Of a DNA stretch of 64,000 nucleotides, positions 8,232 through 17,157 are shown piece by piece. Origin of the DNA: Actinomadura craniellae. GTDB lineage: Bacteria > Actinomycetota > Actinomycetes > Streptosporangiales > Streptosporangiaceae. Within the stretch, counting starts at the first letter, position 1. Every line of letters starts with the position of its first letter. Under the pieces are notes generated by a model. The model was not told the origin of the DNA, did not search any database, and saw nothing but the letters and a program-made list of their open reading frames with translations. A program made the position numbers and the translations under genes. The stretch lies in the NCBI RefSeq assembly GCF_003289645.1, contig NZ_QLYX01000006.1:310001-374000 (forward strand), read 5' to 3'.

Positions 8232-9803
8232 ATGGGCACTCGTCGACGGATGCGCGGGACCGCGTTCAGGGCAGGGGCTGCCGTAGGCGCCGTCCTGCTC
8301 CTGGCGGGGGCCTGCAGCGGCGGAGACGACGGGCCCGGCAAGACACCGGGCTCCTCGGGCGCGGCGCGGCCGCCGGTCTCCCAGGGCGGCGGGGTTATCC
8401 AGTCGCGCTTCCTGTCGGTCGGCACCGGCGTCCGGGTGGACCTCCTCGCCCTCGACCGGGTGTCGCCCAAGGTGGTCGTCGGCCGCTGGCGGGTGGTCAG
8501 CACCCTGGACGCCCCCTACGCGATGGAGGGGGCGCTCGACCCCACGTGGCCGAAGTCCCCGCCGGAGGCCGGTGCGCAGGTCGACGAGAACTCCGTGGGC
8601 GGGATCTCGCTGCTGGACGGCAAGAACGCGCAGCGCCACTACCCCCTGAACGGCACCGACGACAGGTGCCTGTGCTCCCGGGACAATCCCACGGCGCCGA
8701 CGGTTCCGGCGAAGGGCACGCTGGACCTGGTGGCCGCCTTCCCCGCACCGCCCGCCGATGTGCCCCGGCTGGACGTCATGTTCCCGACGGCTCCCCCCTT
8801 CCTCGACATCCCGGTGACCGACCGCCCCGACCAGAAAATGATCAACGTCGGCGGGGCCGAGATCGACGTGACCACGGCGCCCACCGCGCCGCCCCGGGTG
8901 CTGAAGGTCGTCGCGGCGGCGGACGACGCCACCGGGTCCGAGGACGACGGCGGCGGGGACCTGAGCGTCCGGCTGTCGACCGACGTGCTGTTCGCGGTGA
9001 ACAAGGCCGACCTGACCCCGAAGGCGCAGGACGCGCTCAGGAAGGTCGCCCAGAAGATCGACCAGTCGACCGGGACCACCGTCAAGATCGAGGGCCATGC
9101 GGACAACACCGGCACGGACGCGATCAACAACCCGCTCTCGCAGCGGCGCGCGGAGAGCGTGAAGGCAGCCCTCGAACGCCTGGTCACCCGGAGCGGGGTG
9201 ACGTACCAGACCAGCGGCCACGGCTCCACCCAGCCGATCGCGTCCAACGACAACGAGGAGGGCCGGCGGGTGAACCGCCGGGTGACGGTCACCTTCACCC
9301 GGCCGCGGCCCCCGGCCGCCGCGCCGCCCGCCTCCGCCGCCCCGAGCACCCCGGCCGGCGGCGGGTGGCCCGTGCTGGCCACCGCCCCCGCCGGCCCCGG
9401 GCCGTTCGTCGTCTCGTCGGTCTGGCCCAAGAAGGCCGAGGTCCGGATCAACGAGCTGCGCCGCGACTCCAACGGGTACGTCTCGCTGGTCTGGACGCTC
9501 CGCAACGACGACGACAAGCCGCTGCCCGCCGAGCGGGCGATGACCGACTGGAGCGGCCTGTACCTGGAGTACAGCACCAGCGCCGCGGCGCTGTCGGCTG
9601 ACGGGCGGCGCTACCGGGTGGCCCGGGACGGCCACAAGGTGGCCCTGGGCCCGAACCTGACCATCACGCCCGTCCGCGACTTCACCGTGGACAAGGGCGA
9701 GGAGTACACGCTGTGGGCGATGTTCAAGGTGCCCGCGGACGTGCAGGCGGTCACGGTCGAGATCCCGGGCTTCCGCGCCATCCAGAACCTGCCCGTCCGT
9801 TAG
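8232..9803 (+). CDS. OmpA-domain lipoprotein
   Basis: A 523-residue exported protein. The signal peptide ends in LLLAGACSGG, a plausible lipobox with the lipidated Cys near residue 26. A central region without recognised motifs precedes a clear OmpA/MotB domain (about residues 240-355): LFAVNKADLTPKAQ, KIEGHADNTG and SQRRAESVKAAL, which in the family binds peptidoglycan. A Pro/Ala-rich linker leads to a C-terminal exported domain (about 390-520). I chose ATG 8232 with GAAGAAGG upstream. In an actinomycete this probably tethers the membrane to the wall; a link to the adjoining pilus is only suggested by position. Confidence 0.8.
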   Translation: MGTRRRMRGTAFRAGAAVGAVLLLAGACSGGDDGPGKTPGSSGAARPPVSQGGGVIQSRFLSVGTGVRVDLLALDRVSPKVVVGRWRVVSTLDAPYAMEGALDPTWPKSPPEAGAQVDENSVGGISLLDGKNAQRHYPLNGTDDRCLCSRDNPTAPTVPAKGTLDLVAAFPAPPADVPRLDVMFPTAPPFLDIPVTDRPDQKMINVGGAEIDVTTAPTAPPRVLKVVAAADDATGSEDDGGGDLSVRLSTDVLFAVNKADLTPKAQDALRKVAQKIDQSTGTTVKIEGHADNTGTDAINNPLSQRRAESVKAALERLVTRSGVTYQTSGHGSTQPIASNDNEEGRRVNRRVTVTFTRPRPPAAAPPASAAPSTPAGGGWPVLATAPAGPGPFVVSSVWPKKAEVRINELRRDSNGYVSLVWTLRNDDDKPLPAERAMTDWSGLYLEYSTSAAALSADGRRYRVARDGHKVALGPNLTITPVRDFTVDKGEEYTLWAMFKVPADVQAVTVEIPGFRAIQNLPVR

Positions 9804-9816
9804 GGCGCGAGCGGCG

Positions 9817-11580
9817 ATGACGACTTCGGGGACCGAACGGGCGGGGGAGCGGGGCGCCCTCGTCCCGGCCCGGCCGCCCGCCGCGGCACCGGCCTCTCCG
9901 GGCCGGTCGCGGCAGGTGGCGTACTGGCTGGCCGCGGGCTGGGCGGCCCAGGTGGCGGTGCGGCTCTGGCTGGCCAAGGACCAGGCGGCGCCGCACTTCT
10001 ACCCGGACGAGGTGGGCTACCTGATGGGCGCGCGGCTGCTGGCCGGCGGCCCGGGCGCCGACCTGTCGGGGATGACGTTCTACCAGGGCGGCTACTCGCT
10101 GCTCCTGACCCCGGCGTTCTGGCTGAGCGACGACCCCGCGGTCGTCTACGGCCTGGTGGTCAAGATCGGCGCGCTGGTCGGCTCGCTGGGTTTCCTGCTC
10201 GGCTACGCGCTGCTGGTGCGCTGCGGGGTGCAGCGGGTGCACGCGGGCCCGCTCGCCTGGGCGGCGGCCCTGGTGCCGTTCGCCGTCGTCTACAACCAGG
10301 GGGCGCTGGCCGACGCCGTGCTCCCCGTCCTGGTGCTGGGCTGGCTGCTGGCGCTCGATGCCCTGCTGCGCCGGCACAGCGTGCCGATGGGCGTGCTCGC
10401 GGGAGCGGCCGCGGCGCACGCCTACACCGCTCATGCCCGGGGCGCGGTGCTCGTGGTCGTGCACCTGGCCGTGGTGGGCGGCTACCTCCTGCGGGGACGG
10501 CACCGCAGGGTCGCGGCGATCGCGCTGGCGGCGGCGCTGGCCGCCGCGGCTGCCGCGGTGGGGTTCAACGCCTGGATGTCCGCCAGGCTCTACCCGGGCG
10601 GCTCCCACGATCTCAACACCGTCTTCTGGGACAGGATGACCAGCCTGGACGGCCAGCTGCGGGCCGTGTCGGGCGCGGTCGGCCAGCTCTGGGCGATCAT
10701 CGGGGGCACCTGGGGGCTGGGCGGGGTGGGGCTGGTCGCGCTCGTGGTCGTCCTGGTCCGCCGGAGCGCGCCGGGGGTCGACCGGGTGCTGGCGGGCGCG
10801 TTCCTGGCCGTGGTCGCGGGCATGGGGTACGCCTCGGCGGCGGCGCTGCCCGACGAGCTGCGGGTCGGCAACTTCGCGTACGGGCGCTACCTGGCGCCGG
10901 TGGCGCTGACCTGCCTGCTGCTGGGGGTGGCGGCGCTGGCGCGCGGCCGCCGGACGGTGCCGCTCGCGGTGGCGGCGGCGGCCGTCTTCGTCGGCTCCGC
11001 GCTCTGGGTGTGGCTGTACGCGGGGGACCTGCTCCGCCGGTACCTCTACATCCCGCACGACTTCGCCGAGATCGGGCTGATCGGGGCGAGCTGGACGAAA
11101 CTCAACATCGCCCCTGCCTGCCTGACCGGTTGCGTGCTGTTGGCGGTGCTCGTGGCGGCACGCCGCATCGGGTTCCAGGCGCTGTTCGCCGTGCTCCTCC
11201 TGGTCAACCTGTCCGCATCGCTCGTGATCACGATGGTGCACTGGCGGCCGCGGGCGCAGCCGGTGCCCGAGATCCCCGGAGCGCCCGGCGGGCGGGTCGC
11301 CGCCGACCGGTACTTCTACGAGGAACGGGACGACGGCCAACCCCAGCTGATCTCCGCGCGGCTCGCCTACCGGGTCTGGTGGACCGAACTCGAATGGTTC
11401 GACCCCGAGCAGGGACCGCCGCCCGGGGTCTGCACGGTGGTGGTGAAGTGGCCGGTCGGTGGTTTCGCGGCCGACTCCTGGCCCGCCCACCCGCCCGGCT
11501 GGCAGTACCGGCGAGCCCAGTCGTTCGGCGTGTTCTGGGTGGTCTGGCACGCGCCCGCCTGCTCGCCCTCCGGCGGATGA
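9817..11580 (+). CDS. polytopic glycosyltransferase-like membrane protein
   Basis: The 587-residue product has a short soluble N-terminus and about eleven hydrophobic segments. An early acidic loop motif (FYPDEVGYLMGARLL, near residue 65) resembles the first exported loop with catalytic Asp of GT-C/ArnT-type transferases, followed by YQGGYSLLL. A C-terminal exported tail (about 490-587) contains no motif I know. A lipid-linked sugar transferase is the best guess by architecture. It starts 13 bases after the OmpA-type gene and may share its transcript. Confidence 0.6.
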   Translation: MTTSGTERAGERGALVPARPPAAAPASPGRSRQVAYWLAAGWAAQVAVRLWLAKDQAAPHFYPDEVGYLMGARLLAGGPGADLSGMTFYQGGYSLLLTPAFWLSDDPAVVYGLVVKIGALVGSLGFLLGYALLVRCGVQRVHAGPLAWAAALVPFAVVYNQGALADAVLPVLVLGWLLALDALLRRHSVPMGVLAGAAAAHAYTAHARGAVLVVVHLAVVGGYLLRGRHRRVAAIALAAALAAAAAAVGFNAWMSARLYPGGSHDLNTVFWDRMTSLDGQLRAVSGAVGQLWAIIGGTWGLGGVGLVALVVVLVRRSAPGVDRVLAGAFLAVVAGMGYASAAALPDELRVGNFAYGRYLAPVALTCLLLGVAALARGRRTVPLAVAAAAVFVGSALWVWLYAGDLLRRYLYIPHDFAEIGLIGASWTKLNIAPACLTGCVLLAVLVAARRIGFQALFAVLLLVNLSASLVITMVHWRPRAQPVPEIPGAPGGRVAADRYFYEERDDGQPQLISARLAYRVWWTELEWFDPEQGPPPGVCTVVVKWPVGGFAADSWPAHPPGWQYRRAQSFGVFWVVWHAPACSPSGG

Positions 11581-11649
11581 GCGCACGGTGCGACCCGATC
11601 CCGCCCCGGCCGCCGCGGTGGCCGCCCCCTTGAGGTGAAGGAGCAGGCG

Positions 11650-13866
11650 ATGAGTGTGACCGGCGAGGCCGTACCGGGCGAGGACACCGCCCCCGCCCCG
11701 CCGTCCCGCGGCCGCCCCGCCCTGGCCGGTGTCGGCCTGTTCACGGCGGCCACGCTGGTCAGCGCCGCGCTGCTGTTCGCGGTGCAGCCGATGGCCGCCA
11801 AGATGCTGCTGCCGGTGTACGGCGGGTCGCCGATGGTGTGGAACACCTCGGTGCTGTTCTTCCAGTCGGCGCTGCTGGCCGGGTACGCGTACGCGCACTG
11901 GTCGCAGCGGCTGGGGGCGCGCCGGCAGCCCGTGGTCCACATCGCGCTGCTCTGCCTGCCGCTGCTCGCGCTGCCGATCGCGCTGCCGGGCTGGGCGGAG
12001 GCGCCGGAGTCGGCCCCGACCGCGCTGTGGCTGCTGCTGGTGCTGGCGGTGATGGTGGGCGCCCCGTTCGCGGTGCTGTCCACCACCGGACCGCTCGTGC
12101 AGCGCTGGTACTCCTGGTCGGGGCTGCCCCGGGCGGACGACCCGTACTTCCTGTACGCGGCGAGCAACGGCGGCAGCCTCGTGGCGCTGCTCGCCTACCC
12201 GTTCCTCATCGAACCCCTGACGGACGTCCCGGCGCAGGCGACCGGATGGACGGTCGGGTACGCAGTGTTCGCCGTGCTCATGATCGTCTGCGCGCTGGTG
12301 GTGCGGCGGCGCGGCCGGACCGGGCCGGAACCGGCCGGCGAGCCCGCCGCGGTCGCGGCCGAGGCACGGCCGGTGGACCGGTGGCGCCGGCTGCGCTGGC
12401 TGGGCCTGGCCTTCCTGCCCTCGTCGCTGATGCTCGGGGTCACCACGCACATCTCCACCGACATCGCGCCGGTGCCGCTGATGTGGGTGGTGCCGCTGGC
12501 GCTCTACCTGGTGACGTTCATCGTGGCGTTCGGGGTACGGTCGCTGCCCGGGCTGCCCGTTCTGGTGACCGCCGCGGCGACCTGCGCGGCGGTGCTGCCC
12601 GTTCTCTTCACCACGGTGGGCGGCAGGCTGCCGGCCTACGCGGTGCTGCTGGACCTGGGCCTGCTGGTGGTCGCGGGCCTGGCCTGCCACGGGCTGCTGG
12701 CGGCCGACCGGCCCGAACCCCGCCGGCTGACCGAGTTCTTCCTGATCGTCTCGCTGGGCGGCGCGCTGGGCGGAGCCTTCAACGGGCTGCTGGCGCCGGT
12801 GGTGTTCGACTGGGTGGTGGAACTGCCGCTGGTGGTCGCCGCGCTCGCGCTGCTGCCGTTCGCCGTACCGCGGGCCCCCCGGCGCGGAACCTGGGCGACC
12901 GTCGTCCTGTTGGCCGGGCCGCTGCTCGTCGTGCTGCTGTGGTACGTGGTCGGTGGCCTGTGGGCGGTGGTCGCGGGGATCGCCGTCGGGGTGGTGTGCT
13001 GCGTCCTGCTGACCCGCACCCCGGGGCCGTTCCTTCTGCTCGTCGCGGTCAGCGTCACGCTGCTGTTCGCCGTCCAGCAGCAGGCGGGCGAGCTGCGCGA
13101 GCGGACGTTCTTCGGGTCCTACCAGATATCCGAGCGGGACGGCCGGCGGACGCTGGCCCACGGCACCACGGTGCACGGCTTCCAACTGCTCGATCCGGCG
13201 CAGCGCCGGACGCCGACGTCCTACTACGCGCGCAGCGGGCCGCTGGGCGAGGTCTTCGGAGCCTACGGCGGGACGGACCGGGTGGCCGCGGTCGGGCTGG
13301 GAGCGGGGACCGTCGCGGCGTACGGCCGGGCCGGGCAGCGGATGGACTTCTACGAGATCGACCCGGTGGTGGTGCGCCTCGCCCGCGAGCGCTTCACCTT
13401 CCTGCGGGACTCCCCGGCCGAGGTGCGCACCGTCGTCGGCGACGGCCGGCTGCGGCTGGCGGAGGTGCCTGACGGGACGTACGGGCTGATCGTCCTGGAC
13501 GCGTTCAGCTCCGACGCCGTCCCGGCGCACCTGCTCACCCGCGAGGCGATCGGCCTGTACGAGCGCAAGCTGCGGCCCGGCGGGGTGCTGGCCTTCCACG
13601 TGAGCAACCGCCACCTGAACCTGGAGCGGATGCTCGGTGCCACCGCCCGGACCGCGGGGATGGTCGCCCTGGCCGGCCGGAGCCCGGACGCGCCCGACGC
13701 CGTCGGTACCTCGTCGCACTGGGTGGCGCTGGCCCGCACCGAGAACGGGCTCGGCCCGCTGCGCGGCGGCCGGCTGGACTGGCGGCCGATCCCACCGGGC
13801 GGCCCGGTCTGGACCGACGCGCACTCCTCCCTGTTCGGCGTCCTGCGCGTGGCCCACCCCGGCTGA
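11650..13866 (+). CDS. membrane-fused spermidine synthase-like protein
   Basis: This 738-residue protein joins an N-terminal half with many membrane helices (residues about 25-480) to a C-terminal SAM-fold domain of the polyamine aminopropyltransferase family. In the latter, VGLGAGTVAAYG is the nucleotide-binding Gly-rich loop, FYEIDPVVVRLA the acidic strand end and IVLDAFSSDAVP the catalytic region. True spermidine synthesis is uncertain because such fusions often lack full substrate residues. ATG 11650 has AAGGAG seven bases upstream and is preferred to an in-frame GTG at 11635. A second member of this superfamily lies at the right edge of the window. Confidence 0.75.
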   Translation: MSVTGEAVPGEDTAPAPPSRGRPALAGVGLFTAATLVSAALLFAVQPMAAKMLLPVYGGSPMVWNTSVLFFQSALLAGYAYAHWSQRLGARRQPVVHIALLCLPLLALPIALPGWAEAPESAPTALWLLLVLAVMVGAPFAVLSTTGPLVQRWYSWSGLPRADDPYFLYAASNGGSLVALLAYPFLIEPLTDVPAQATGWTVGYAVFAVLMIVCALVVRRRGRTGPEPAGEPAAVAAEARPVDRWRRLRWLGLAFLPSSLMLGVTTHISTDIAPVPLMWVVPLALYLVTFIVAFGVRSLPGLPVLVTAAATCAAVLPVLFTTVGGRLPAYAVLLDLGLLVVAGLACHGLLAADRPEPRRLTEFFLIVSLGGALGGAFNGLLAPVVFDWVVELPLVVAALALLPFAVPRAPRRGTWATVVLLAGPLLVVLLWYVVGGLWAVVAGIAVGVVCCVLLTRTPGPFLLLVAVSVTLLFAVQQQAGELRERTFFGSYQISERDGRRTLAHGTTVHGFQLLDPAQRRTPTSYYARSGPLGEVFGAYGGTDRVAAVGLGAGTVAAYGRAGQRMDFYEIDPVVVRLARERFTFLRDSPAEVRTVVGDGRLRLAEVPDGTYGLIVLDAFSSDAVPAHLLTREAIGLYERKLRPGGVLAFHVSNRHLNLERMLGATARTAGMVALAGRSPDAPDAVGTSSHWVALARTENGLGPLRGGRLDWRPIPPGGPVWTDAHSSLFGVLRVAHPG

Positions 13867-13974
13867 CACCGGTTCGGGGACACGACCCGGCCAGGAGCGC
13901 GGTTCGTGGATCCAGCACGGAAACCGATGCGTCGTAACCCGTAAGGACTCGTCGTCGGCCGAGCGGGGGCACCG

Positions 13975-14934
13975 GTGCGTTGTCGTGGTGAGCGTGGTGA
14001 GGGCGCGGTCGGCTACATCGTGGTGGTCGTGCTGATCGGTGCGGTGTTGGCGGGGTCGGTCGTGGTGGGGGTGCCGCAGAAGATCGCGGGTGGGGTGGAG
14101 TCGGGGATCTGCCGGGTCACCGACGAGAACTGCGATCCCGCGGCGGGTGCGTCTCCCTCGCCGGGTGCGTCCTTACCGGGTGCTCCTTCGCCTGGGGTGT
14201 CGCCCCCCACCGAGGGGTTACCGGCCGACGATCCGGTGCTGGTGGCCTACAACAACGCGGTGAACGAGGCGAACGCGGCCGACCTCGAGTTACGGAACGC
14301 CGAGGGTGAGTGGGGCGGGGCCAAGGACGAGCTGATCGGTCTGCTCAAGGACCTGATCGGGTTGGAGGCCCTGGAGAACTGCCTGGGGGAGGGCGACATC
14401 GTCGCCTGCCTGGAGTTGGTGGCCACCGCCGTGCCATGGGGCAAGTTCTTCAAACTCCTCAAGACCCTCCCCAAGGCCATCAAGCTGGCCACCCGCCTCA
14501 AGAACATCTGGGACCGGGTCTCGGCCGCCCGCAAACGCCGCGACGACGCCCAGGACGCCCTGCGCCGCGCCCGGGAAGCCCTCGACCGCAAGAAGCGGGA
14601 GGCGTGCCCGGTTCCCGCGGCATCCCGCACGGGGTCGTACCGGATCGTTCCGGTGGCGGCCGTGGCCGTTCCGATCGCGCTCGCCGGCCCCAAGGACCCC
14701 ATCACCCTGGGTAAGAACTACACCGCGCGTGCGGACGTGTTCAACACAGGAGGCCAGGCGTCCTTCGAAATCCATGTCTATTACAAGGGGCGCGAGGTGG
14801 GTGTCCGCGGCCCGAACGGCTGGATCATGAAGCACGGTTTCAAGGAGCCGCCGGTACTGCCTCCGGAAATCGAAGACAACCTGAACAGCAGGGTCAACAA
14901 CCTGCGCCAGAGAATCGGCCTCGACCCCTGCTGA
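13975..14934 (+). CDS. pilin-module protein with polymorphic-toxin-like C-terminus
   Basis: This 319-residue protein begins with the same prepilin-like module as the pilin gene: RGERGEGAVGYI, one helix (residues 14-33), then QKIAGGVESGICRVTDENC with a Cys pair. A Pro/Ser/Gly linker (50-80) leads to a coiled, basic helical region: DIVACLELVATAVPWGKFFK and KRRDDAQDALRRAR resemble pretoxin linkers of actinobacterial polymorphic toxins. The C-terminal ~75 residues (FEIHVYYKGREVGV, then GPNGWIMKHG) form a small domain of unknown activity. GTG start. The next gene, 27 bases on, looks like an immunity gene. Toxin identity is inference. Confidence 0.65.
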   Translation: MRCRGERGEGAVGYIVVVVLIGAVLAGSVVVGVPQKIAGGVESGICRVTDENCDPAAGASPSPGASLPGAPSPGVSPPTEGLPADDPVLVAYNNAVNEANAADLELRNAEGEWGGAKDELIGLLKDLIGLEALENCLGEGDIVACLELVATAVPWGKFFKLLKTLPKAIKLATRLKNIWDRVSAARKRRDDAQDALRRAREALDRKKREACPVPAASRTGSYRIVPVAAVAVPIALAGPKDPITLGKNYTARADVFNTGGQASFEIHVYYKGREVGVRGPNGWIMKHGFKEPPVLPPEIEDNLNSRVNNLRQRIGLDPC

Positions 14935-14961
14935 ACCAGCAGATATCGCCTGTTCGGAGAG

Positions 14962-15420
14962 ATGATGGAATACGTTGTGGTCGACTGGGACGACGATATC
15001 TCCGGGTTCTACTGCGATCCGACGCGCTATCTCGAAGCGCTGCCCGAACTGCGGAGCGAGCTGCCGGAGGGCGCCTTCGCCTTCGCGTCCGACCCCGCGC
15101 ACTACGCTATTTCCGGCACCCGGTGCGTGAAGAACCTGGAGATCGGCTCCCTGGCCTTCTCCGGGTCGGGGCGGACGGATCTGGAGATCCGGTTCGCGCC
15201 CAACGAGTGGACGCACGACGCCGGCCTGGAGATCCGCTACGACGACGTCGAGTCGGTCGAGATGCGAAGCTCCTGGATCACCACGGCGAGCCCGCCCGGG
15301 CTGGGCGGCGTGCTGCTGGACGAGGTGCGCCCGCACGCCCACGGCTGCGTCCACGACATCGCTCTCACCAACGGTTCGATCACCGTGGTCTGCGCCGACC
15401 TGAAAGCCCGCTGGGAGTGA
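14962..15420 (+). CDS. probable immunity protein for the preceding toxin-like gene
   Basis: A 152-residue acidic protein without signal peptide or membrane helix (MEYVVVDWDDDISGFY at the start). I do not recognise its family. Its small size, soluble nature, acidic bias and position directly after a gene with a toxin-like C-terminus fit the usual toxin-immunity order, so immunity is the best guess. Two adjacent ATG codons (14962, 14965) follow GGAGA. An enzyme partner or unrelated function cannot be excluded. Confidence 0.5.
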   Translation: MMEYVVVDWDDDISGFYCDPTRYLEALPELRSELPEGAFAFASDPAHYAISGTRCVKNLEIGSLAFSGSGRTDLEIRFAPNEWTHDAGLEIRYDDVESVEMRSSWITTASPPGLGGVLLDEVRPHAHGCVHDIALTNGSITVVCADLKARWE

Positions 15421-15457
15421 CGGCGATGGTGGTGGACCTCGTGACCGGGAGGCTCTC

Positions 15458-16159
15458 GTGGCCGGCCTGATCGGTGTCGTCGCGGGAGCCGTCCTGCTGC
15501 TGTCCCAACTGGCCGTCCTGCGGATGCTGTCACTGGACGACGCGCACCTGGCCGAAGCGGTCATCCGCGCCTGCCTGCTCTCGGCGGTGGTCGGGGTGTG
15601 GGCCTCGGCCGATCCGCGTGACCGGCGGCCGGGAGGCGTCTCGGCGGCCATGCTGCTGGCCGCCGCGGTCACCGCGGCGGTCATGACCCTGCTCGTGCTG
15701 AGGTCGGCCGGCGACCTGCCTGCGGCGGCCGTCGCCGGGGGACTGTGCGCGGTGCCGCTCGGCGCGGTCGTCGGCGCGCTACCGCACTGCCACCGGCGCT
15801 GCTCCGGGCTCGCCCCGGCGGTGGGGGTCACGCTGGCCGGAGAGCAGATCGTGGCGACGGTCCTCCCGGACCCGCTCTGGCCGGCGGCGGTGGTCGGTGC
15901 CGCCGCCGTGGCGGCCGGCGCCGCGCTGTCCCGGCGGGGACGGGTGCTGGTCATGGCCGCACCGCTGCTCGCCGTGCTCCTGGCCGAGGGGCTTCACCTG
16001 GTGGCGGGCGGTTCCGTCGACCCGGGCCGGCTGGGCTGGCTCACCGCGGGCTGCGTCGCCGGCGGGGCGCTGGTCGCCGCATGGGGACGGGCTCGGCGGC
16101 GCAAACCGGCCCTCTCGTTCGCAGGCGGCACCGCAACCGTCCAGTGCACCAGAGAATGA
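15458..16159 (+). CDS. hypothetical polytopic membrane protein
   Basis: The 233-residue product is almost entirely hydrophobic, with about seven helices rich in Ala, Val and Leu. No family motif is recognised. The GTG start has GGGAGG seven bases upstream. It follows the putative immunity gene after 37 bases on the same strand and could be cotranscribed with it; whether it takes part in that system is unknown. Confidence 0.6.
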   Translation: MAGLIGVVAGAVLLLSQLAVLRMLSLDDAHLAEAVIRACLLSAVVGVWASADPRDRRPGGVSAAMLLAAAVTAAVMTLLVLRSAGDLPAAAVAGGLCAVPLGAVVGALPHCHRRCSGLAPAVGVTLAGEQIVATVLPDPLWPAAVVGAAAVAAGAALSRRGRVLVMAAPLLAVLLAEGLHLVAGGSVDPGRLGWLTAGCVAGGALVAAWGRARRRKPALSFAGGTATVQCTRE

Positions 16160-16171
16160 GGTCACTGTCGT

Positions 16172-16200
16172 GGGACCCAGGACCCAATTGCGGGCCCAAA
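16172..16200. promoter_or_regulatory. GGGACCC/GGGCCC array before lipoprotein gene
   Basis: GGGACCCA (16172-16179), GGACCCAA (16180-16187) and GGGCCCAAA (16192-16200) lie in tandem about 50 bases before the lipoprotein start at 16250. The elements resemble those before the pilin gene and before the other pilin-like genes. Confidence 0.45.
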
Positions 16201-16236
16201 GCAGGCACATGCCGCGGTCCGGGCCGGGCCCGGGGT

Positions 16237-16242
16237 TAGGGT
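16237..16242 (+). promoter_or_regulatory. -10 element of a probable leaderless promoter
   Basis: TAGGGT ends seven bases before the ATG at 16250. That spacing puts the transcription start at or next to the start codon, as in leaderless actinobacterial mRNAs. No ribosome-binding site is seen. Confidence 0.5.
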
Positions 16243-16249
16243 GCGAGCC

Positions 16250-17140
16250 ATGAAGCGCAGGACGGTCGCCACCGGAATCGCCGTACTCGCCCTCGCGACG
16301 GCCGCGTGCCAGGGGGATGACGGGAAGCCCGCCGCCGGCCGTTCCGGCTTACCGGCCGCGTCCCAGGGCGGCACCGTCTCGCTCCCCCCGGTGACCCTGC
16401 CCGCCCGGCCGGCGGCGCTGGCCGACCTGGTGGCCCGCCAGGTGCGGGCGGCCGGGACACTGCGCGCCGAGGTGGTCAACACGCTGCCGGACGGCGGGTC
16501 GGTGCAGCAGCACCTCACCGCCCAGGTCCGGACGAACACCCCCACCCCGACCGTGCTGGTCAAGGTGGTCGACTCGGCGGGCACCCGGCCCGAGACCACG
16601 CACGCGGTGGTGCTCGGCGGGGTGTTCTACGTGCGGACCGAGGGGGAGGAGCAGGAGCCGGGCAAGCCGTGGGCGCGGCTGTCCCGCCGGGACATCGACG
16701 CGTTCAAGGCGCGGGTGGGCGACGCCCCCGAGGCCGGCCAGGTCGTCGGGCTGCTGGAGACCATGTACGGCCAGGCCGACCGGGCGCTGCGCGAGGTGAC
16801 CGCCGACACCGGGCTGAACCTCGTCCGGCACGGCGCGTTCCGGGGCGCACCCGCGGCCGAGGACCTGACCGGAACCCGGGTCACCCGGTTCGAGGGCACC
16901 ACCCGGACCGCGGCCGTGGCCCGCCTCGACCGGAGCTTCGCGGAGATGGACAGGGCGGGGCTCCGGCAGATCGCCTGGACGCTCTGGGTGGACGCCTCGG
17001 GCCTGCCGCGCAAGTACACGGTCACCCTGGCCACCGCCCAGGGCCGCCGGGTGACCAGCGTCGCGACCTACTCCGGCTGGGGCGGCCCGGTGGCGATCCA
17101 GGCGCCGCCGCCCGCCCAGGTCGCCACCCTCACCGGCTGA
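16250..17140 (+). CDS. LppX/LprG-like lipoprotein
   Basis: A 296-residue exported lipoprotein. The signal peptide ends in LALATAACQGDD with the lipidated Cys near residue 20. The rest resembles the LppX/LprAFG half-barrel family in length and pattern (a repeated TLRAEVVNT, YVRTEGE and WVDASGLPRKYTVTL set of strands, the last being typical). Such proteins carry lipids or glycolipids between membrane and envelope. The gene ends 17 bases from the convergent NlpC/P60 gene. ATG 16250 is preferred over GTG 16241 because of the promoter spacing. Confidence 0.65.
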   Translation: MKRRTVATGIAVLALATAACQGDDGKPAAGRSGLPAASQGGTVSLPPVTLPARPAALADLVARQVRAAGTLRAEVVNTLPDGGSVQQHLTAQVRTNTPTPTVLVKVVDSAGTRPETTHAVVLGGVFYVRTEGEEQEPGKPWARLSRRDIDAFKARVGDAPEAGQVVGLLETMYGQADRALREVTADTGLNLVRHGAFRGAPAAEDLTGTRVTRFEGTTRTAAVARLDRSFAEMDRAGLRQIAWTLWVDASGLPRKYTVTLATAQGRRVTSVATYSGWGGPVAIQAPPPAQVATLTG

Positions 17141-17157
17141 CCGGCGGCCCGCGCCGC

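Noticed and set aside
9751-13869. A 1372-codon open frame on the minus strand
   Set aside because: It lies opposite two well-supported membrane protein genes, is full of Arg, Gly, Pro, Gln and His and has no domain. It is a by-product of high GC at third positions.
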